Shown here: piece after piece, positions 1 through 9,280 of the stretch | Position numbering within the stretch: position 1 is the first letter of the stretch | How the letters are laid out: each line of letters starts with the position of its first letter | Made by a program: the position numbers and the translations under genes | The notes under the pieces: generated by a model | Told to the model about the DNA's origin: nothing | The model's input: the letters and a program-made list of their open reading frames with translations, nothing else | Database searches by the model: none | Origin: Alicycliphilus denitrificans_A | Lineage (GTDB): Bacteria > Pseudomonadota > Gammaproteobacteria > Burkholderiales > Burkholderiaceae_C | Assembly: GCF_044792555.1 (NCBI RefSeq) | Contig: NZ_CP126239.1 | Coordinates: 1-64,000 of the forward strand | DNA: 64,000 nucleotides | Direction: 5' to 3'

Positions 1-283
1 CCCTTGAACTTCGATGCCACCATAATCCCAATGGAATCATAGACTTAGGGTCGTTTCTGCTGGGTTTTACATGAATCCCTGCCGACCCTCAGGTTGCCAT
101 TGCCTGCTGACTCCTACCAAACAAGGGGGAGGTTTTGCAGGATTTCCCTTGGGAACTTGATCTATGTTAAATGAGCATCCTAAATACATCAAAGGGTTAG
201 AAAATGTACGCACAATCCAACCATTGCCCGATCCCCACCCGGGGGCGCATGAATCGTGCGCTACACTCACTTAAGATGCAAGC
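1..283. other. Leader region upstream of ccm operon, no gene seen
   Basis: No open frame here resembles a protein. The stretch is less GC-rich than the coding DNA that follows and presumably carries the promoter of the ccm operon. I could not pick a convincing -35/-10 pair. Confidence 0.4.
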
Positions 284-937
284 TTGTGTCCGGAAAGCCA
301 CGAATTGAAACCAGAATCGACACTACGCTTTGACTCCCTGGGTTGCAGCAAAGGCGGGCGCCAACTGTTCCAAGGCATCGATTGCACCGTGCAATCAGGG
401 CACTGGCTTCACGTGGTGGGTGCCAACGGCATCGGCAAGACCAGTCTGCTGCGCATGCTCTGTGGTCTGGCCCCGGTCGAATCCGGCGATATTCTCTGGA
501 ACGGAACGCCCATTCGCTCGCAGCGCACGGCCTTCCAGCGCGACCTGTGCTATCTGGGACACCTCAATGCCCTGCAGGAGTCAATGACGGTCCATGAAAA
601 CCTGGCGTTCACGGCTGCGCTGGGTGGGTTTGTACCGAACGCCGGGCAGATTCCGGCCATTCTGGCCCGTTTCGGCGTCGGTGGACGGCAAGAACACATT
701 GTTCGCCACCTCTCACAGGGCCAGAAACGGCGTGTCGCCCTGGCCCGCCTGGCGCTGAGCCCGGCAACGCTGTGGGTTCTGGATGAACCCTTCGTGGCCA
801 TGGACGAGGCCGGCATCGGCATGCTGACCGAACTGATTGCACAGCATCTGGCTGAAAGCGGGGTGACGGTACTCACCAGCCATCAGCCGGTGGAGATCGG
901 CGCGATTCCTGCACAAATCCTGGAGCTGCGCGCATGA
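284..937 (+). CDS. ccmA: Heme exporter ATP-binding protein CcmA
   Basis: ATPase of the CcmAB(CD) ABC complex, which releases holo-CcmE during cytochrome c maturation at the inner membrane. Walker A GANGIGKT lies at about residues 46-53, the signature LSQGQ near residue 143 and Walker B (LWVLDEPF) near residue 165. At about 217 residues it has the usual family length. No ATG is in frame near the start: candidates are TTG at 284 or TTG at 305, so the N-terminus is uncertain. The stop overlaps ccmB by an ATGA, which indicates translational coupling. First gene of a nine-gene ccm operon. Confidence 0.93.
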   Translation: MCPESHELKPESTLRFDSLGCSKGGRQLFQGIDCTVQSGHWLHVVGANGIGKTSLLRMLCGLAPVESGDILWNGTPIRSQRTAFQRDLCYLGHLNALQESMTVHENLAFTAALGGFVPNAGQIPAILARFGVGGRQEHIVRHLSQGQKRRVALARLALSPATLWVLDEPFVAMDEAGIGMLTELIAQHLAESGVTVLTSHQPVEIGAIPAQILELRA

Positions 938-1632
938 AATTGACACAAGTCAAGCCCATCGGCCTGGGAACCGTCATGCTTGCCATCCTGCGGCGTGAAA
1001 TCTCGCTGGCACTGCGCCAGAAGGGCGAGGTCCTGACGCCGCTGATGTTTTTCGTGGTGATTGCCAGCCTTTTCCCACTGGGGGTTGGGCCTGAGTCAGC
1101 GCTGTTGTTGCGCATGGCACCAGGTGTGTTGTGGGTGAGTGCCCTGCTAGCTGCCATGCTATCTCTTCAGCGAATGTTTGCCAGTGATTACGCCGATGGC
1201 TCCCTGGAGCAAATGGCTTTGTCGTCCACGCCACTGACCCTGCTGGTGGCGGCCAAGGCACTGTCCCACTTTCTGCTGTCGGGGCTGCCGCTCGTCTTGA
1301 TGGCCCCGGTTCTGGGCCTGCAGTTCGGGCTCGATGGCCCGTCGCTGGGCCTTCTGATGCTGACCCTGCTGCTGGGCACCCCCACACTGAGCCTGGTGGG
1401 CAGCATCGGCGCTGCCCTGACCCTGGGTGTGCGTGGTGCAGGGGTTCTGCTCTCGCTGCTGATACTGCCGCTTTATATTCCCGTCCTGATTTTCGGTGCC
1501 GGCGCCGTGGAAGCCTACGCCTCCGGCCTGGGTGTCAGCGGACATCTGTCCCTGCTGGCGGCACTGCTGGTTCTTTCCCTGTTTTTTGCACCCTTTGCCA
1601 CAACGGCTGCCTTGAAAATTTCCCTGGAATGA
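934..1632 (+). CDS. ccmB: Heme exporter membrane protein CcmB
   Basis: Membrane permease partner of CcmA. It is about 232 residues long with roughly six hydrophobic segments separated by short loops, and has the family N-terminus with a cytoplasmic RREISLALRQK stretch before the first helix. It overlaps ccmA by four bases and ccmC by four bases. In system I maturation CcmAB uses ATP hydrolysis to free heme-loaded CcmE from CcmC and CcmD. Length and order match betaproteobacterial ccm operons, with no lesion seen. Confidence 0.93.
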   Translation: MKLTQVKPIGLGTVMLAILRREISLALRQKGEVLTPLMFFVVIASLFPLGVGPESALLLRMAPGVLWVSALLAAMLSLQRMFASDYADGSLEQMALSSTPLTLLVAAKALSHFLLSGLPLVLMAPVLGLQFGLDGPSLGLLMLTLLLGTPTLSLVGSIGAALTLGVRGAGVLLSLLILPLYIPVLIFGAGAVEAYASGLGVSGHLSLLAALLVLSLFFAPFATTAALKISLE

Positions 1633-2369
1633 AAACAAACAGCATCCACTGGTTCAAATACGCAGCCCCTCAGAACTTCTATTTTCTGGCGGGGAAACTG
1701 TGGCCCTGGTTTGCAGCCCTCGCAACCGTCCTGATGGCCGTGGGGCTGTGGATTGGCTTTTTCGTGGCCCCCGTCGATGCGCAGCAGGGACAGGGCTACC
1801 GCATCATCTTTGTGCACGTTCCGGCATCCCAGATCTCCATGTTCATCTATCTGGTGATGGCCGCATGGGCAGGCTTCGGCCTGGCGTTCAACACACGCCT
1901 GTCGGGCATGATGGCCGCCGCCCTCGCGCCCACCGGGGCCCTGTTTGCGTTTCTCTCCTTGTTGACGGGCGCACTCTGGGGCAAGCCGATGTGGGGCACC
2001 TGGTGGGTCTGGGATGCCCGCCTCACTTCCACGCTGATCCTGCTCTTCCTGTACCTGGGGTTTCTGGCCTTGCAGTCCAGCATTGACGACCCGCGCCGTG
2101 CCGACAAGGCCTGCGCCGTGCTGGCGCTGGTAGGGGTGGTCAATGTGCCCATCATTTATTTCTCGGTCTCCTGGTGGAACACCCTGCACCAGGGAGCGTC
2201 GGTCTCCATGACGCGATCGCCCTCCATGGCCGCGCCCATGCTGTGGGGCATGCTGATCATGGTGGTCGCCTTCTGGATGTATGCGATCGCCGCAGCGCTG
2301 GCGCGGGTGCGCAACATCATTCTTGAGCGGGAACGTCATACGGAGTGGGTCAAAAATGCAGTGGAATAG
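1629..2369 (+). CDS. ccmC: Heme exporter protein CcmC
   Basis: Heme-handling protein that attaches heme to CcmE. It is about 246 residues with six predicted membrane helices. The tryptophan-rich WWD motif is visible as WGTWWVWDARLTS near residue 120, the hallmark of CcmC and CcmF. Histidines that would flank the heme (FVHVPASQ near residue 60 and NTLHQG near 185) are present. The start overlaps the ccmB stop by ATGA. The 3' end overlaps ccmD by 14 bases in another frame. Confidence 0.95.
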   Translation: MKTNSIHWFKYAAPQNFYFLAGKLWPWFAALATVLMAVGLWIGFFVAPVDAQQGQGYRIIFVHVPASQISMFIYLVMAAWAGFGLAFNTRLSGMMAAALAPTGALFAFLSLLTGALWGKPMWGTWWVWDARLTSTLILLFLYLGFLALQSSIDDPRRADKACAVLALVGVVNVPIIYFSVSWWNTLHQGASVSMTRSPSMAAPMLWGMLIMVVAFWMYAIAAALARVRNIILERERHTEWVKNAVE

Positions 2370-2529
2370 TGCTTCCGAATTTTTTGCCATGGGTGGCTAC
2401 GCCCTGTATGTATGGGGTAGCTTTGGCGCCACCGCCCTGGTCATGCTGGTGGAGTCCCTGCTGATTCGCAGCCAGCGCAGGCACATTCTGCGGAACCTTC
2501 GCAGCGAACTTGAGTCCAAATCCAACTGA
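2356..2529 (+). CDS. ccmD: Heme exporter small subunit CcmD
   Basis: Small membrane protein of 57 residues that helps release holo-CcmE from the CcmABC complex. The N-terminus (SEFFAMGGYALYVWGSFG) is the typical CcmD signature, followed by one transmembrane helix and a basic cytoplasmic tail (RSQRRH). I take ATG at 2356 as start because it gives the family length. This start lies inside the last codons of ccmC, so translation is probably coupled. Confidence 0.9.
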   Translation: MQWNSASEFFAMGGYALYVWGSFGATALVMLVESLLIRSQRRHILRNLRSELESKSN

Positions 2530-2531
2530 TC

Positions 2532-2969
2532 ATGAAACCACGTCACAAACGCGCAGCCATCATTGCGGGCGGGCTGGCAGCCCTGTCACTCGCGGCCTTT
2601 CTGGTACTCAATGCCTTTGAGAGCAATCTCGTGTTTTTCTTCAGCCCCAGCCAGGTGGCCTCGGGCGAAGCGCCCAAGAACCGCACCTTCCGGGTCGGCG
2701 GCATGGTCAAGGAAGGCTCCGTCGAACGCAAGGACCTCACCGTCAGCTTCATCGTCACCGACACGGCCCAGGAAATGAAGGTGACCTACACCGGCATCCT
2801 GCCGGACCTCTTCCGCGAAGGCAAAGGCGTCGTGGCGCAAGGCAAGCTGGCCGACAACGGGTTGTTCACCGCCACCGAGGTGCTTGCCAAGCACGACGAA
2901 AATTACATGCCCCCCGAGGCGCAGCATGCGGTCGACCAGGCGCAGAAGACCATCGAAACGCTCAAATAA
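2532..2969 (+). CDS. ccmE: Periplasmic heme chaperone CcmE
   Basis: Binds heme covalently through a histidine and passes it to the CcmFH ligase. The product has 145 residues: a short basic N-terminus, one membrane anchor (about 8-28), and an OB-fold domain. The heme-binding histidine is in LAKHDENYMPPE near residue 121, with the expected downstream tyrosine. It begins two bases after the ccmD stop and ends two bases before ccmF. No anomaly seen. Confidence 0.95.
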   Translation: MKPRHKRAAIIAGGLAALSLAAFLVLNAFESNLVFFFSPSQVASGEAPKNRTFRVGGMVKEGSVERKDLTVSFIVTDTAQEMKVTYTGILPDLFREGKGVVAQGKLADNGLFTATEVLAKHDENYMPPEAQHAVDQAQKTIETLK

Positions 2970-2971
2970 CC

Positions 2972-4939
2972 ATGATTCCTGAACTAGGCCATTTCGCGCT
3001 GATTCTGACCCTGCCCGTGGCACTGTTGCTGGGCCTGCTGGGCGTTGCCGGAGGCCAGACCGGCCGGCAAGACTGGATGGCTCTGGTACGGCCGGGCACC
3101 CAGGCACTCTGGGTGCTGACGGCCATCGCTTTCGGCAGCCTGACCTACGCCTTCTACTCCAATGATTTCTCGGTGGTGTACGTCGTCCAGAATTCGAACA
3201 CCTCCCTGCCTGCGATGTACCGCATCGCGGGTGTCTGGGGTGGGCACGAAGGCTCCTTGCTGCTCTGGCATTTCATGCTGGTCTCGTGGATGCTGGTGGT
3301 GTCGATCTTTTCGCGCCAACTGCCAGACGCCATGGTGGCAAGGGTGCTGGGCGTCCTGGGCCTGGTGGCAGTGGGCTTTCTGCTCTTCATGCTGCTGACG
3401 TCCAACCCGTTCCTGCGCCTGATCGATGCACCCGCGGATGGGCGCGACCTGAACCCCCTGCTGCAGGACCCGGGCCTGGTCTTCCATCCCCCCATGCTCT
3501 ACATGGGCTATGTGGGCCTGGCGGTGCCGTTTGCCTTTGCCATTGCAGCGCTGCTGAGCGGTCGCCTGGATGCCGCCTGGGCCCGATGGTCGCGCCCCTG
3601 GGCCACGGCGGCCTGGGTGTTCCTGACGCTGGGTAACGCGCTGGGGTCGTGGTGGGCCTATTACGAACTGGGCTGGGGCGGCTGGTGGTTCTGGGACCCG
3701 GTGGAAAACGCCTCCTTCCTGCCCTGGCTGGTGAGCGCGGCGCTGATCCACTCGCTGGCTGTGACGGAAAAGCGTGGCCTTTTCCGTCACTGGACCATCG
3801 TGCTGGCCATCACCGCATTTTCGTTGAGCCTGCTTGGCACCTTCCTCGTGCGCTCGGGCGTGCTCACCTCGGTGCATGCCTTCGCCACCGACCCGCGCCG
3901 GGGCGTGTTCATTCTGATCTTCCTGTCCGTCATCGTGGGCGGATCGCTCACGCTGTTCGCTCTGCGCGCCGGCAAGGTGCGTTCGGGCGGCGCTTTCGCC
4001 CTCGTGTCGCGCGAGACCTTCCTGCTGGTCAACAACGTGTTGCTGACAACAGCGGCGGCCACGGTACTGCTCGGCACTTTGTACCCGCTGATCGTCGACG
4101 CACTCAACCTGGGCAAGCTGTCGGTGGGCCCGCCCTACTTCAACGCCGTGTTTGTTCCGATCATGGTGCCTGTCCTGATCTTCATGGTGGTGGGCACGTT
4201 TGCCCGCTGGAAGAGCGACGGCGTTGCCGAACTGGCGCGCAAGCTGGGCGCCACGGCCGTGGTGTCCGTCATTCTGGGGTGCACCCTGCCGCTGCTGGCC
4301 GGCCCCTGGTCTGCCGGGGCGTCGCTGGGGCTGAGCCTGGCGCTGTGGATCGTGCTGTCGTCGGTGCTGCACATCGTCCGGCACCTCAAGGACACCGCCC
4401 GGTGGAAGTCCATCCCCTGGTCGTTCTGGGGCATGCACATAGCCCACGTCGGTATCGCCGTCTGCGTGGTGGGCATCACCATGGTCAAGGGCTACGAGAC
4501 CGAGAAGGACGTGCGCATGCGCGTGGGCGACACTGTTTCCGTGGGGGGGTATACCTTCAAGCTCACCGGCATCCGGGAAGCCAAGGGGCCGAACTACCGC
4601 GCCGATGTGGGTGACGTCGAGCTGAGCCGCGACGGCAAGGTGTTGCGTCTGCTGCACCCCGAGAAGCGTGCGTATTTCTCCACCACCATGCCCATAACCG
4701 AGGCCGCCATCGACACGGGGCTGACCCGCGACGTCTATGTGTCCCTTGGCGAACAGCTCGAAGGCGGAGACAACCCAGCCTGGGCCATGCGCGTGTACCA
4801 CAAGCCCTTCGTGAGCTGGATCTGGGGCGGCGGCCTGCTGATGGCCCTGGGCGGCACCATGGCCGCACTGGACCGCCGTTATCGCAAGCGGCGTGCCACG
4901 GCCGCCGCGGCGCTGGACATCAAGGGTGCGGTGGCATGA
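2972..4939 (+). CDS. ccmF: Cytochrome c heme ligase subunit CcmF
   Basis: Large polytopic subunit of the heme ligase that, with CcmH and CcmI, joins heme to apocytochrome c. Its 655 residues match the family. The WWD domain reads WGGWWFWDPVENASFLPWL near residues 231-250. Many hydrophobic helices precede a periplasmic C-terminal domain (about 500-610) and a last membrane helix. The stop overlaps the next gene by ATGA. A 673-residue antisense frame opposite this gene is a GC-content shadow. Confidence 0.95.
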   Translation: MIPELGHFALILTLPVALLLGLLGVAGGQTGRQDWMALVRPGTQALWVLTAIAFGSLTYAFYSNDFSVVYVVQNSNTSLPAMYRIAGVWGGHEGSLLLWHFMLVSWMLVVSIFSRQLPDAMVARVLGVLGLVAVGFLLFMLLTSNPFLRLIDAPADGRDLNPLLQDPGLVFHPPMLYMGYVGLAVPFAFAIAALLSGRLDAAWARWSRPWATAAWVFLTLGNALGSWWAYYELGWGGWWFWDPVENASFLPWLVSAALIHSLAVTEKRGLFRHWTIVLAITAFSLSLLGTFLVRSGVLTSVHAFATDPRRGVFILIFLSVIVGGSLTLFALRAGKVRSGGAFALVSRETFLLVNNVLLTTAAATVLLGTLYPLIVDALNLGKLSVGPPYFNAVFVPIMVPVLIFMVVGTFARWKSDGVAELARKLGATAVVSVILGCTLPLLAGPWSAGASLGLSLALWIVLSSVLHIVRHLKDTARWKSIPWSFWGMHIAHVGIAVCVVGITMVKGYETEKDVRMRVGDTVSVGGYTFKLTGIREAKGPNYRADVGDVELSRDGKVLRLLHPEKRAYFSTTMPITEAAIDTGLTRDVYVSLGEQLEGGDNPAWAMRVYHKPFVSWIWGGGLLMALGGTMAALDRRYRKRRATAAAALDIKGAVA

Positions 4940-5460
4940 AGAAGGCTCTGATCCCCCTGGGCCTGTTCCTGGTCCTGCTGGTATTCCTGGCCATCGGCCT
5001 GACACGGGATCCGCGCGTCGTGCCCTCGCCGCTGATCGGCAAGGACGCCCCCATGTTCGTCGCTCCGGTGCTGCACACGCCCGAGAAGCAGTTTGCCGCG
5101 CAGGACATGCGCGGCAAGGTATGGTTGCTCAACGTCTGGGCTTCCTGGTGCCCAGCCTGCCTGGATGAACACCCGGTGCTGGTGGCTTTCGCCAAGAACA
5201 AGAACATCCCTCTGGTCGGCCTGAACTATAAGGACCAGCCCGCCAACGGCATCAAGTGGTTGGCCCGCCATGGCGACCCCTACGATTTTTCCGTGATCGA
5301 CCGGGAAGGCCGCATCGGCATTGATTTCGGCGTGTATGGGGTGCCGGAAACCTTCCTCATCGACAAGGAAGGCAAGATTCGCCACAAGCAGATCGGCCCT
5401 GTCACCGAGGAAGCGCTGATCAAGACCATCCTGCCTCTGGCTCGGGAGCTGCAGAAATGA
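4936..5460 (+). CDS. ccmG: Thiol:disulfide oxidoreductase CcmG/DsbE
   Basis: Membrane-anchored thioredoxin-like protein that keeps the apocytochrome CxxCH cysteines reduced. It is 174 residues long with an N-terminal anchor (about 4-24) and the active site WASWCPACLDEHP near residue 75. The cis-proline region GVYGVPETF, typical of DsbE, is also present. It sits between ccmF and ccmH with ATGA overlaps on both sides. The reductant would come from CcdA/DsbD encoded elsewhere. Confidence 0.94.
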   Translation: MKKALIPLGLFLVLLVFLAIGLTRDPRVVPSPLIGKDAPMFVAPVLHTPEKQFAAQDMRGKVWLLNVWASWCPACLDEHPVLVAFAKNKNIPLVGLNYKDQPANGIKWLARHGDPYDFSVIDREGRIGIDFGVYGVPETFLIDKEGKIRHKQIGPVTEEALIKTILPLARELQK

Positions 5461-5924
5461 GAATCTGGCTCGCCTTCCTGCTCGCTCTGCAGTGCCTGCT
5501 GCCTGCCTACGCCAATGAGGCTGCCCCTCTCGCCGAGGACCCGGCGGTGGAAAAACGCATGGTCGCCATTTCCGAAGAACTGCGCTGCCTGGTCTGCCAG
5601 AACGAGTCGCTGGCAGGCTCGCGGGCCGACCTCGCGATGGATCTCAAGCGCGAAATCCGCGGCCTCATCAAGGCCGGCAAGAGCGACACCGAGATCATGG
5701 ATTTCATGGTCAGCCGCTATGGCGACTTCGTGCGCTTCCGCCCCCCCGTCAACCCCGTGACCTGGCTGCTGTGGTTCGGCCCGTTCGTGCTGCTGGTCGG
5801 CGCTGTGTTCGTGCTGGTGCGCATGGTGCGCGGCAGCCAGCGCAGCGGCCCGCCACCCGCGCTGGACGAAGCGCAGCGCGCCAAGGCGCAATCCCTCCTG
5901 CAAGATCCGGACAAGCTTTCATGA
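5457..5924 (+). CDS. ccmH: Cytochrome c maturation protein CcmH
   Basis: Short form of CcmH, 155 residues, with an N-terminal signal peptide (about 1-19), a three-helix domain carrying the redox motif LRCLVCQN near residues 43-49, and one C-terminal membrane helix (about 103-123). It reduces or binds the apocytochrome cysteines and forms the ligase with CcmF. The TPR part found fused in Escherichia coli is encoded separately by the next gene, as is usual in betaproteobacteria. Confidence 0.94.
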   Translation: MRIWLAFLLALQCLLPAYANEAAPLAEDPAVEKRMVAISEELRCLVCQNESLAGSRADLAMDLKREIRGLIKAGKSDTEIMDFMVSRYGDFVRFRPPVNPVTWLLWFGPFVLLVGAVFVLVRMVRGSQRSGPPPALDEAQRAKAQSLLQDPDKLS

Positions 5925-6784
5925 GTCTTTTCATCGCCCTCGCCACGCTCATGTCGCTGGCGACCATCGCCTGGATCGTGCTGCCGCTGCTTCGGCCCGG
6001 CCCCACCGACGGTGTATCGAGCCAGCGGCTCAATGCCGCGATCTACCGCGACCAGCTCGAAGCCCTGGACCGGGACCTGGCCAATGGCACCATCAGCCCG
6101 GCCGACCACGAAGCCACGCGCGACGAACTGCAGTTGCGCCTGCTCGACGACACAACCGAGGACCCGCCGGCGGCTGCCGCGCCAGCCACCTCGGTTTTCT
6201 GGAGCACCCGCCGCATGGCGGGCCTGATCGCGCTGCTGCTGCCTACTGTGGCGGCCGGTATGTACTACGGGCTGGGTGACCCCGCCGCGCTGAACCCGGC
6301 TGCGGCCCGCAACGCCAACGAACAGCAGGTCATCCAGATGGTCGAATCCCTGGCTGCCAAGCTCAAGGCCAACCCCGACAACCCCAAAGGCTGGGCCATG
6401 CTGGCTCGATCGTACAAGGTGATGGGACGGCTCGACGAGGCAGAGCAGGCCTACGCCAAGGCCGGCGTGGCGCTCGACAGCAACCCGGACCTGTTGGTGG
6501 ACTACGCCGAGCTGCTGGCGCTGCGGGCCCAGAACCGCATGGAAGGGCGTCCGGTGGAGCTGATCCGCAAGGCCTTGGCGGTCGATCCGGAGCACCCCAG
6601 CGCGCTGATGATGTCCGGCGTGGCCGCCTACCAGCAAAGCGACTTCGACGGCGCCGTGCGCGAGTGGGAAAAGCTGCTCACCGTGCTTGAACCTGGCTCG
6701 GAAGATGCCAAGATGACCCAGGAAAACCTGGACGAGGCACGCGTGCGCAGCCAAGAGGCCCGCAAGTCCGGCGCCAAGCCCTGA
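5921..6784 (+). CDS. ccmI: Cytochrome c biogenesis protein CcmI (TPR)
   Basis: Apocytochrome chaperone of the CcmFHI ligase, about 287 residues. It has two membrane segments (about 1-25 and 92-112) flanking a cytoplasmic loop with a helical heptad-like stretch (YRDQLEALDRDLANGTIS). The periplasmic C-terminal half has tetratricopeptide repeats (NPKGWAMLARSYKVMGRLDEA and similar). I chose ATG at 5921 because it overlaps the ccmH stop (ATGA) and fits the family N-terminus. Last gene of the operon. Confidence 0.92.
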   Translation: MSLFIALATLMSLATIAWIVLPLLRPGPTDGVSSQRLNAAIYRDQLEALDRDLANGTISPADHEATRDELQLRLLDDTTEDPPAAAAPATSVFWSTRRMAGLIALLLPTVAAGMYYGLGDPAALNPAAARNANEQQVIQMVESLAAKLKANPDNPKGWAMLARSYKVMGRLDEAEQAYAKAGVALDSNPDLLVDYAELLALRAQNRMEGRPVELIRKALAVDPEHPSALMMSGVAAYQQSDFDGAVREWEKLLTVLEPGSEDAKMTQENLDEARVRSQEARKSGAKP

Positions 6785-6814
6785 AACTCGCCAGCACGGC
6801 CACTGCGCGGCGCC

Positions 6815-9168
6815 ATGCCCCTCGCGGGCATGGGTGCAGCCCTGGCACGGTCCACTGCGCAATCCCCCGCACCGCCCCCACGACATGACCACCCACTTCG
6901 CCCCTGCCCCCGCCGCCCCGCCGCCGCGCGCCTGCACACGCTGGCGGCGCTCGCCTTGCTGGCCTGCCTGGGCAGCGCCACACACGCCCAGAGCACGGCC
7001 GCCACGCTAGGCGAAGTGGTCGTAAGCGGCTCGCGCCATGAGCAAGCCGCCGACGAACTGCCCCTGTCCTACGACGTGATCGATGCCAGCACTCTCGGCA
7101 GCCAGCAAAGCCGCACCCTGCGCGAGGCCCTGCAGGATCTGCCCAATGCCTCTGTGAAGCGCTCGCCGGCCCGTTTTGCCGTGGGCGGCACCACCGCCAG
7201 CGCCGGGCGCGATGGCAACGTGGGCATCAACATCCGGGGCTGGGCGGCAACCGGGTGCTGCTGATGACCGATGGCGTGCGCATGCCGCGCAGCTACGCCT
7301 TCCGCACCACCACCTTTGACCGCGAATACCTCTCGCTCGAACTGCTCAAGCGCATCGAAGTCGTGCGCGGCCCGGCGTCAGCCCTGTACGGCTCCGACGG
7401 CATGGCGGGGCTGGTCAACTTCATCACGCACGAGCCGGCCGACTTCCTGGTCAGCAAAGAGGGCGACGCGCCCAAAACCCTGGGCGGGCGCATTGCTGCG
7501 GGATGGAGCGGCGACGACAACGGCCATACGCTGGCGGGCACCGTGGCGGGCAAGGCCAGCGACAGCCTGCAGTGGATGCTGACCGCCACCACGCGCGGCG
7601 CCCATGCGGTGGACAACATGGGCACCAACGACGAGCCCAACCTCAACCGCACCCGCCCCAACCCGCAGGACGACCGCGACAACGCCGTGCTCGGCAAGAT
7701 CGTGCTGCGCCCCCACGCCGCGCAGCGCCACGTGTTCACGCTGGAGCATGTGCAGAAAAAGTCGGACGTGGACCTGCTGTCGAGTCGCAACTCCCTGCCC
7801 CTGCGCGGCACGCCGGCGCAGATCGCCGGGGCCATCGTCGATGAATATTCCTCGCGCTCGATGGAGCGCAACCGCCTCACCTGGGATGCCCGTTTCGGCC
7901 TGGGTGTGGACTGGGCAGACCATGTGCGCACGGTGATTGCCGTGCAGCAAGCGCAATCGCGCCAGGTAGGCACCAGCGTGCGCAACACCCTGCCCCTGCG
8001 GGTGCGCGACAACTCCTACGCCGAGCGCACCTGGCAGGCGGGTCTGCAGGCCGACAAGATACTGCGCAGCGGCGGCTGGTCGCACAAGATCACCTACGGG
8101 CTGGACCATGTGCGCAGCGACATCACCAACCTCTACACCGGCCTGGCCCCGCTGCCGCCCGAAGTGTTTCCGCTCAAGCGTTTTCCCGACACGCGCGAGA
8201 CCACTAGCGCGCTCTACGTGCAGGACGAATCGGTGCATGGCGACTGGAGCCTGACGCCGGGCCTGCGCTATGACCACTTCGCGCTCGACGTCACCAGCCA
8301 GGCGGGCTTCTACCCGCCCGCCAAGCAGCCGGGGCAGTCGCTCTCGGGCTCTGCACTATCGCCCAAGATCGGTGTGCTGTACCGGGCCACGCCGCAGTGG
8401 AGCGTGTTCGGCCAGTATTCGGCCGGTTTTCGCGCACCCGACGCCGGCCAGGTCAACGGCTACTACGAGAACATGGCCGAGCAAGTCATCATCATCCCCA
8501 ACCCCGCCCTGAAGCCCGAGAAAAGCCGGGGCTTTGAAGTGGGCGTGCGCGGCCGGCTGGACCGCCTGAGCCTGGACGTGGCGGCTTTCACCAGCAACTA
8601 CTCCAACCTCATCATGGACACCGTGCTCATCCGCGGCACGGGCACGGCAGCCGACCCGCGCATCTTCCAGACCATCAACACCGAGCGCGCCCGCATCCAC
8701 GGCTTTGAGGTCAAGGGCCAGTACGACTGGGGCCGCGTGGCGGGCGGGCGCCTGGCCACCCCGTTCTCATACGGCAAGGCCCGTGGCGTGAACCGCGCCA
8801 CCGGCATGCCCATCAACTCGGTCGATCCGGCCCAGCTCGCACTGGGCCTGAAGTACGACACCGCCGCCTGGGGCCTGCGCTTGGACATGCGCCACCATGC
8901 CGCCAAGACTGCCAAGGACATCGACAGCGCATCCTCGGTCAAGCTGCCCAACACGCAGTTCACCATCCCCTCGGCCACCACGCTCGATATCTCGGCCCAG
9001 TGGCGCCTGCGCAAGGACCTGCGCCTGAACTTCGCCGTGCACAACCTGACCAACCGCAAGTACTGGCTCTGGCCCGACGTTTATGGCCTGGCGGCCTCAT
9101 CCGCCACCAATGACGCCTACACCCAGCCAGGACGCAGCGTCCATGTGTCGCTGGTGATGGATTTCTGA
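6815..9168 (+). pseudogene. TonB-dependent heme/hemoglobin-type receptor, frameshifted
   Basis: Outer-membrane TonB-dependent receptor, with closest resemblance to heme, hemoglobin or siderophore receptors. The first frame (6815-7264) encodes a signal peptide (LAALALLACLGSATHAQ), a TonB-box-like segment and the start of the plug. The second frame (7255-9168) continues with VLLMTDGVRMPRSYAF, RGPASALYGSDGMAG, and the whole barrel ending in VSLVMDF with terminal Phe. One base appears to be missing at about 7241-7245: a GGCCTGGGC would read RGLGGN, but the DNA reads GGCTGGGC. The N-terminus is also unclear: ATG at 6885 is in a third frame. It may be a real pseudogene or a sequencing error. Confidence 0.85.
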
Positions 9169-9186
9169 TGCGCAGTTTTTTATAAG

Positions 9187-9208
9187 AAATGGGCTTTTAC
9201 GCCCATTT
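9187..9208. terminator. Stem-loop after TonB receptor gene
   Basis: Perfect 8-bp inverted repeat, AAATGGGC and GCCCATTT, with a six-base loop, 19 bases after the receptor stop. There is no clean T-run on either side, so it is a weak or partner-dependent terminator candidate between two convergent genes. Confidence 0.35.
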
Positions 9209-9280
9209 AGCAAACGTCAGCAGCTATCAAAATGAAAGTGCTTTGGCTGTAGACAACGACGCCGCTGCTTTTTTGAAGAC

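Noticed and set aside
1515..2390. 291-codon minus-strand frame opposite ccmB/ccmC
   Set aside because: Antisense shadow with biased composition; the plus-strand genes are certain.
2984..5005. 673-codon minus-strand open frame opposite ccmF
   Set aside because: It lies fully antisense to a clear ccmF, is rich in His, Gln, Arg and Gly as expected from a GC-rich reverse frame, and shows no family features.
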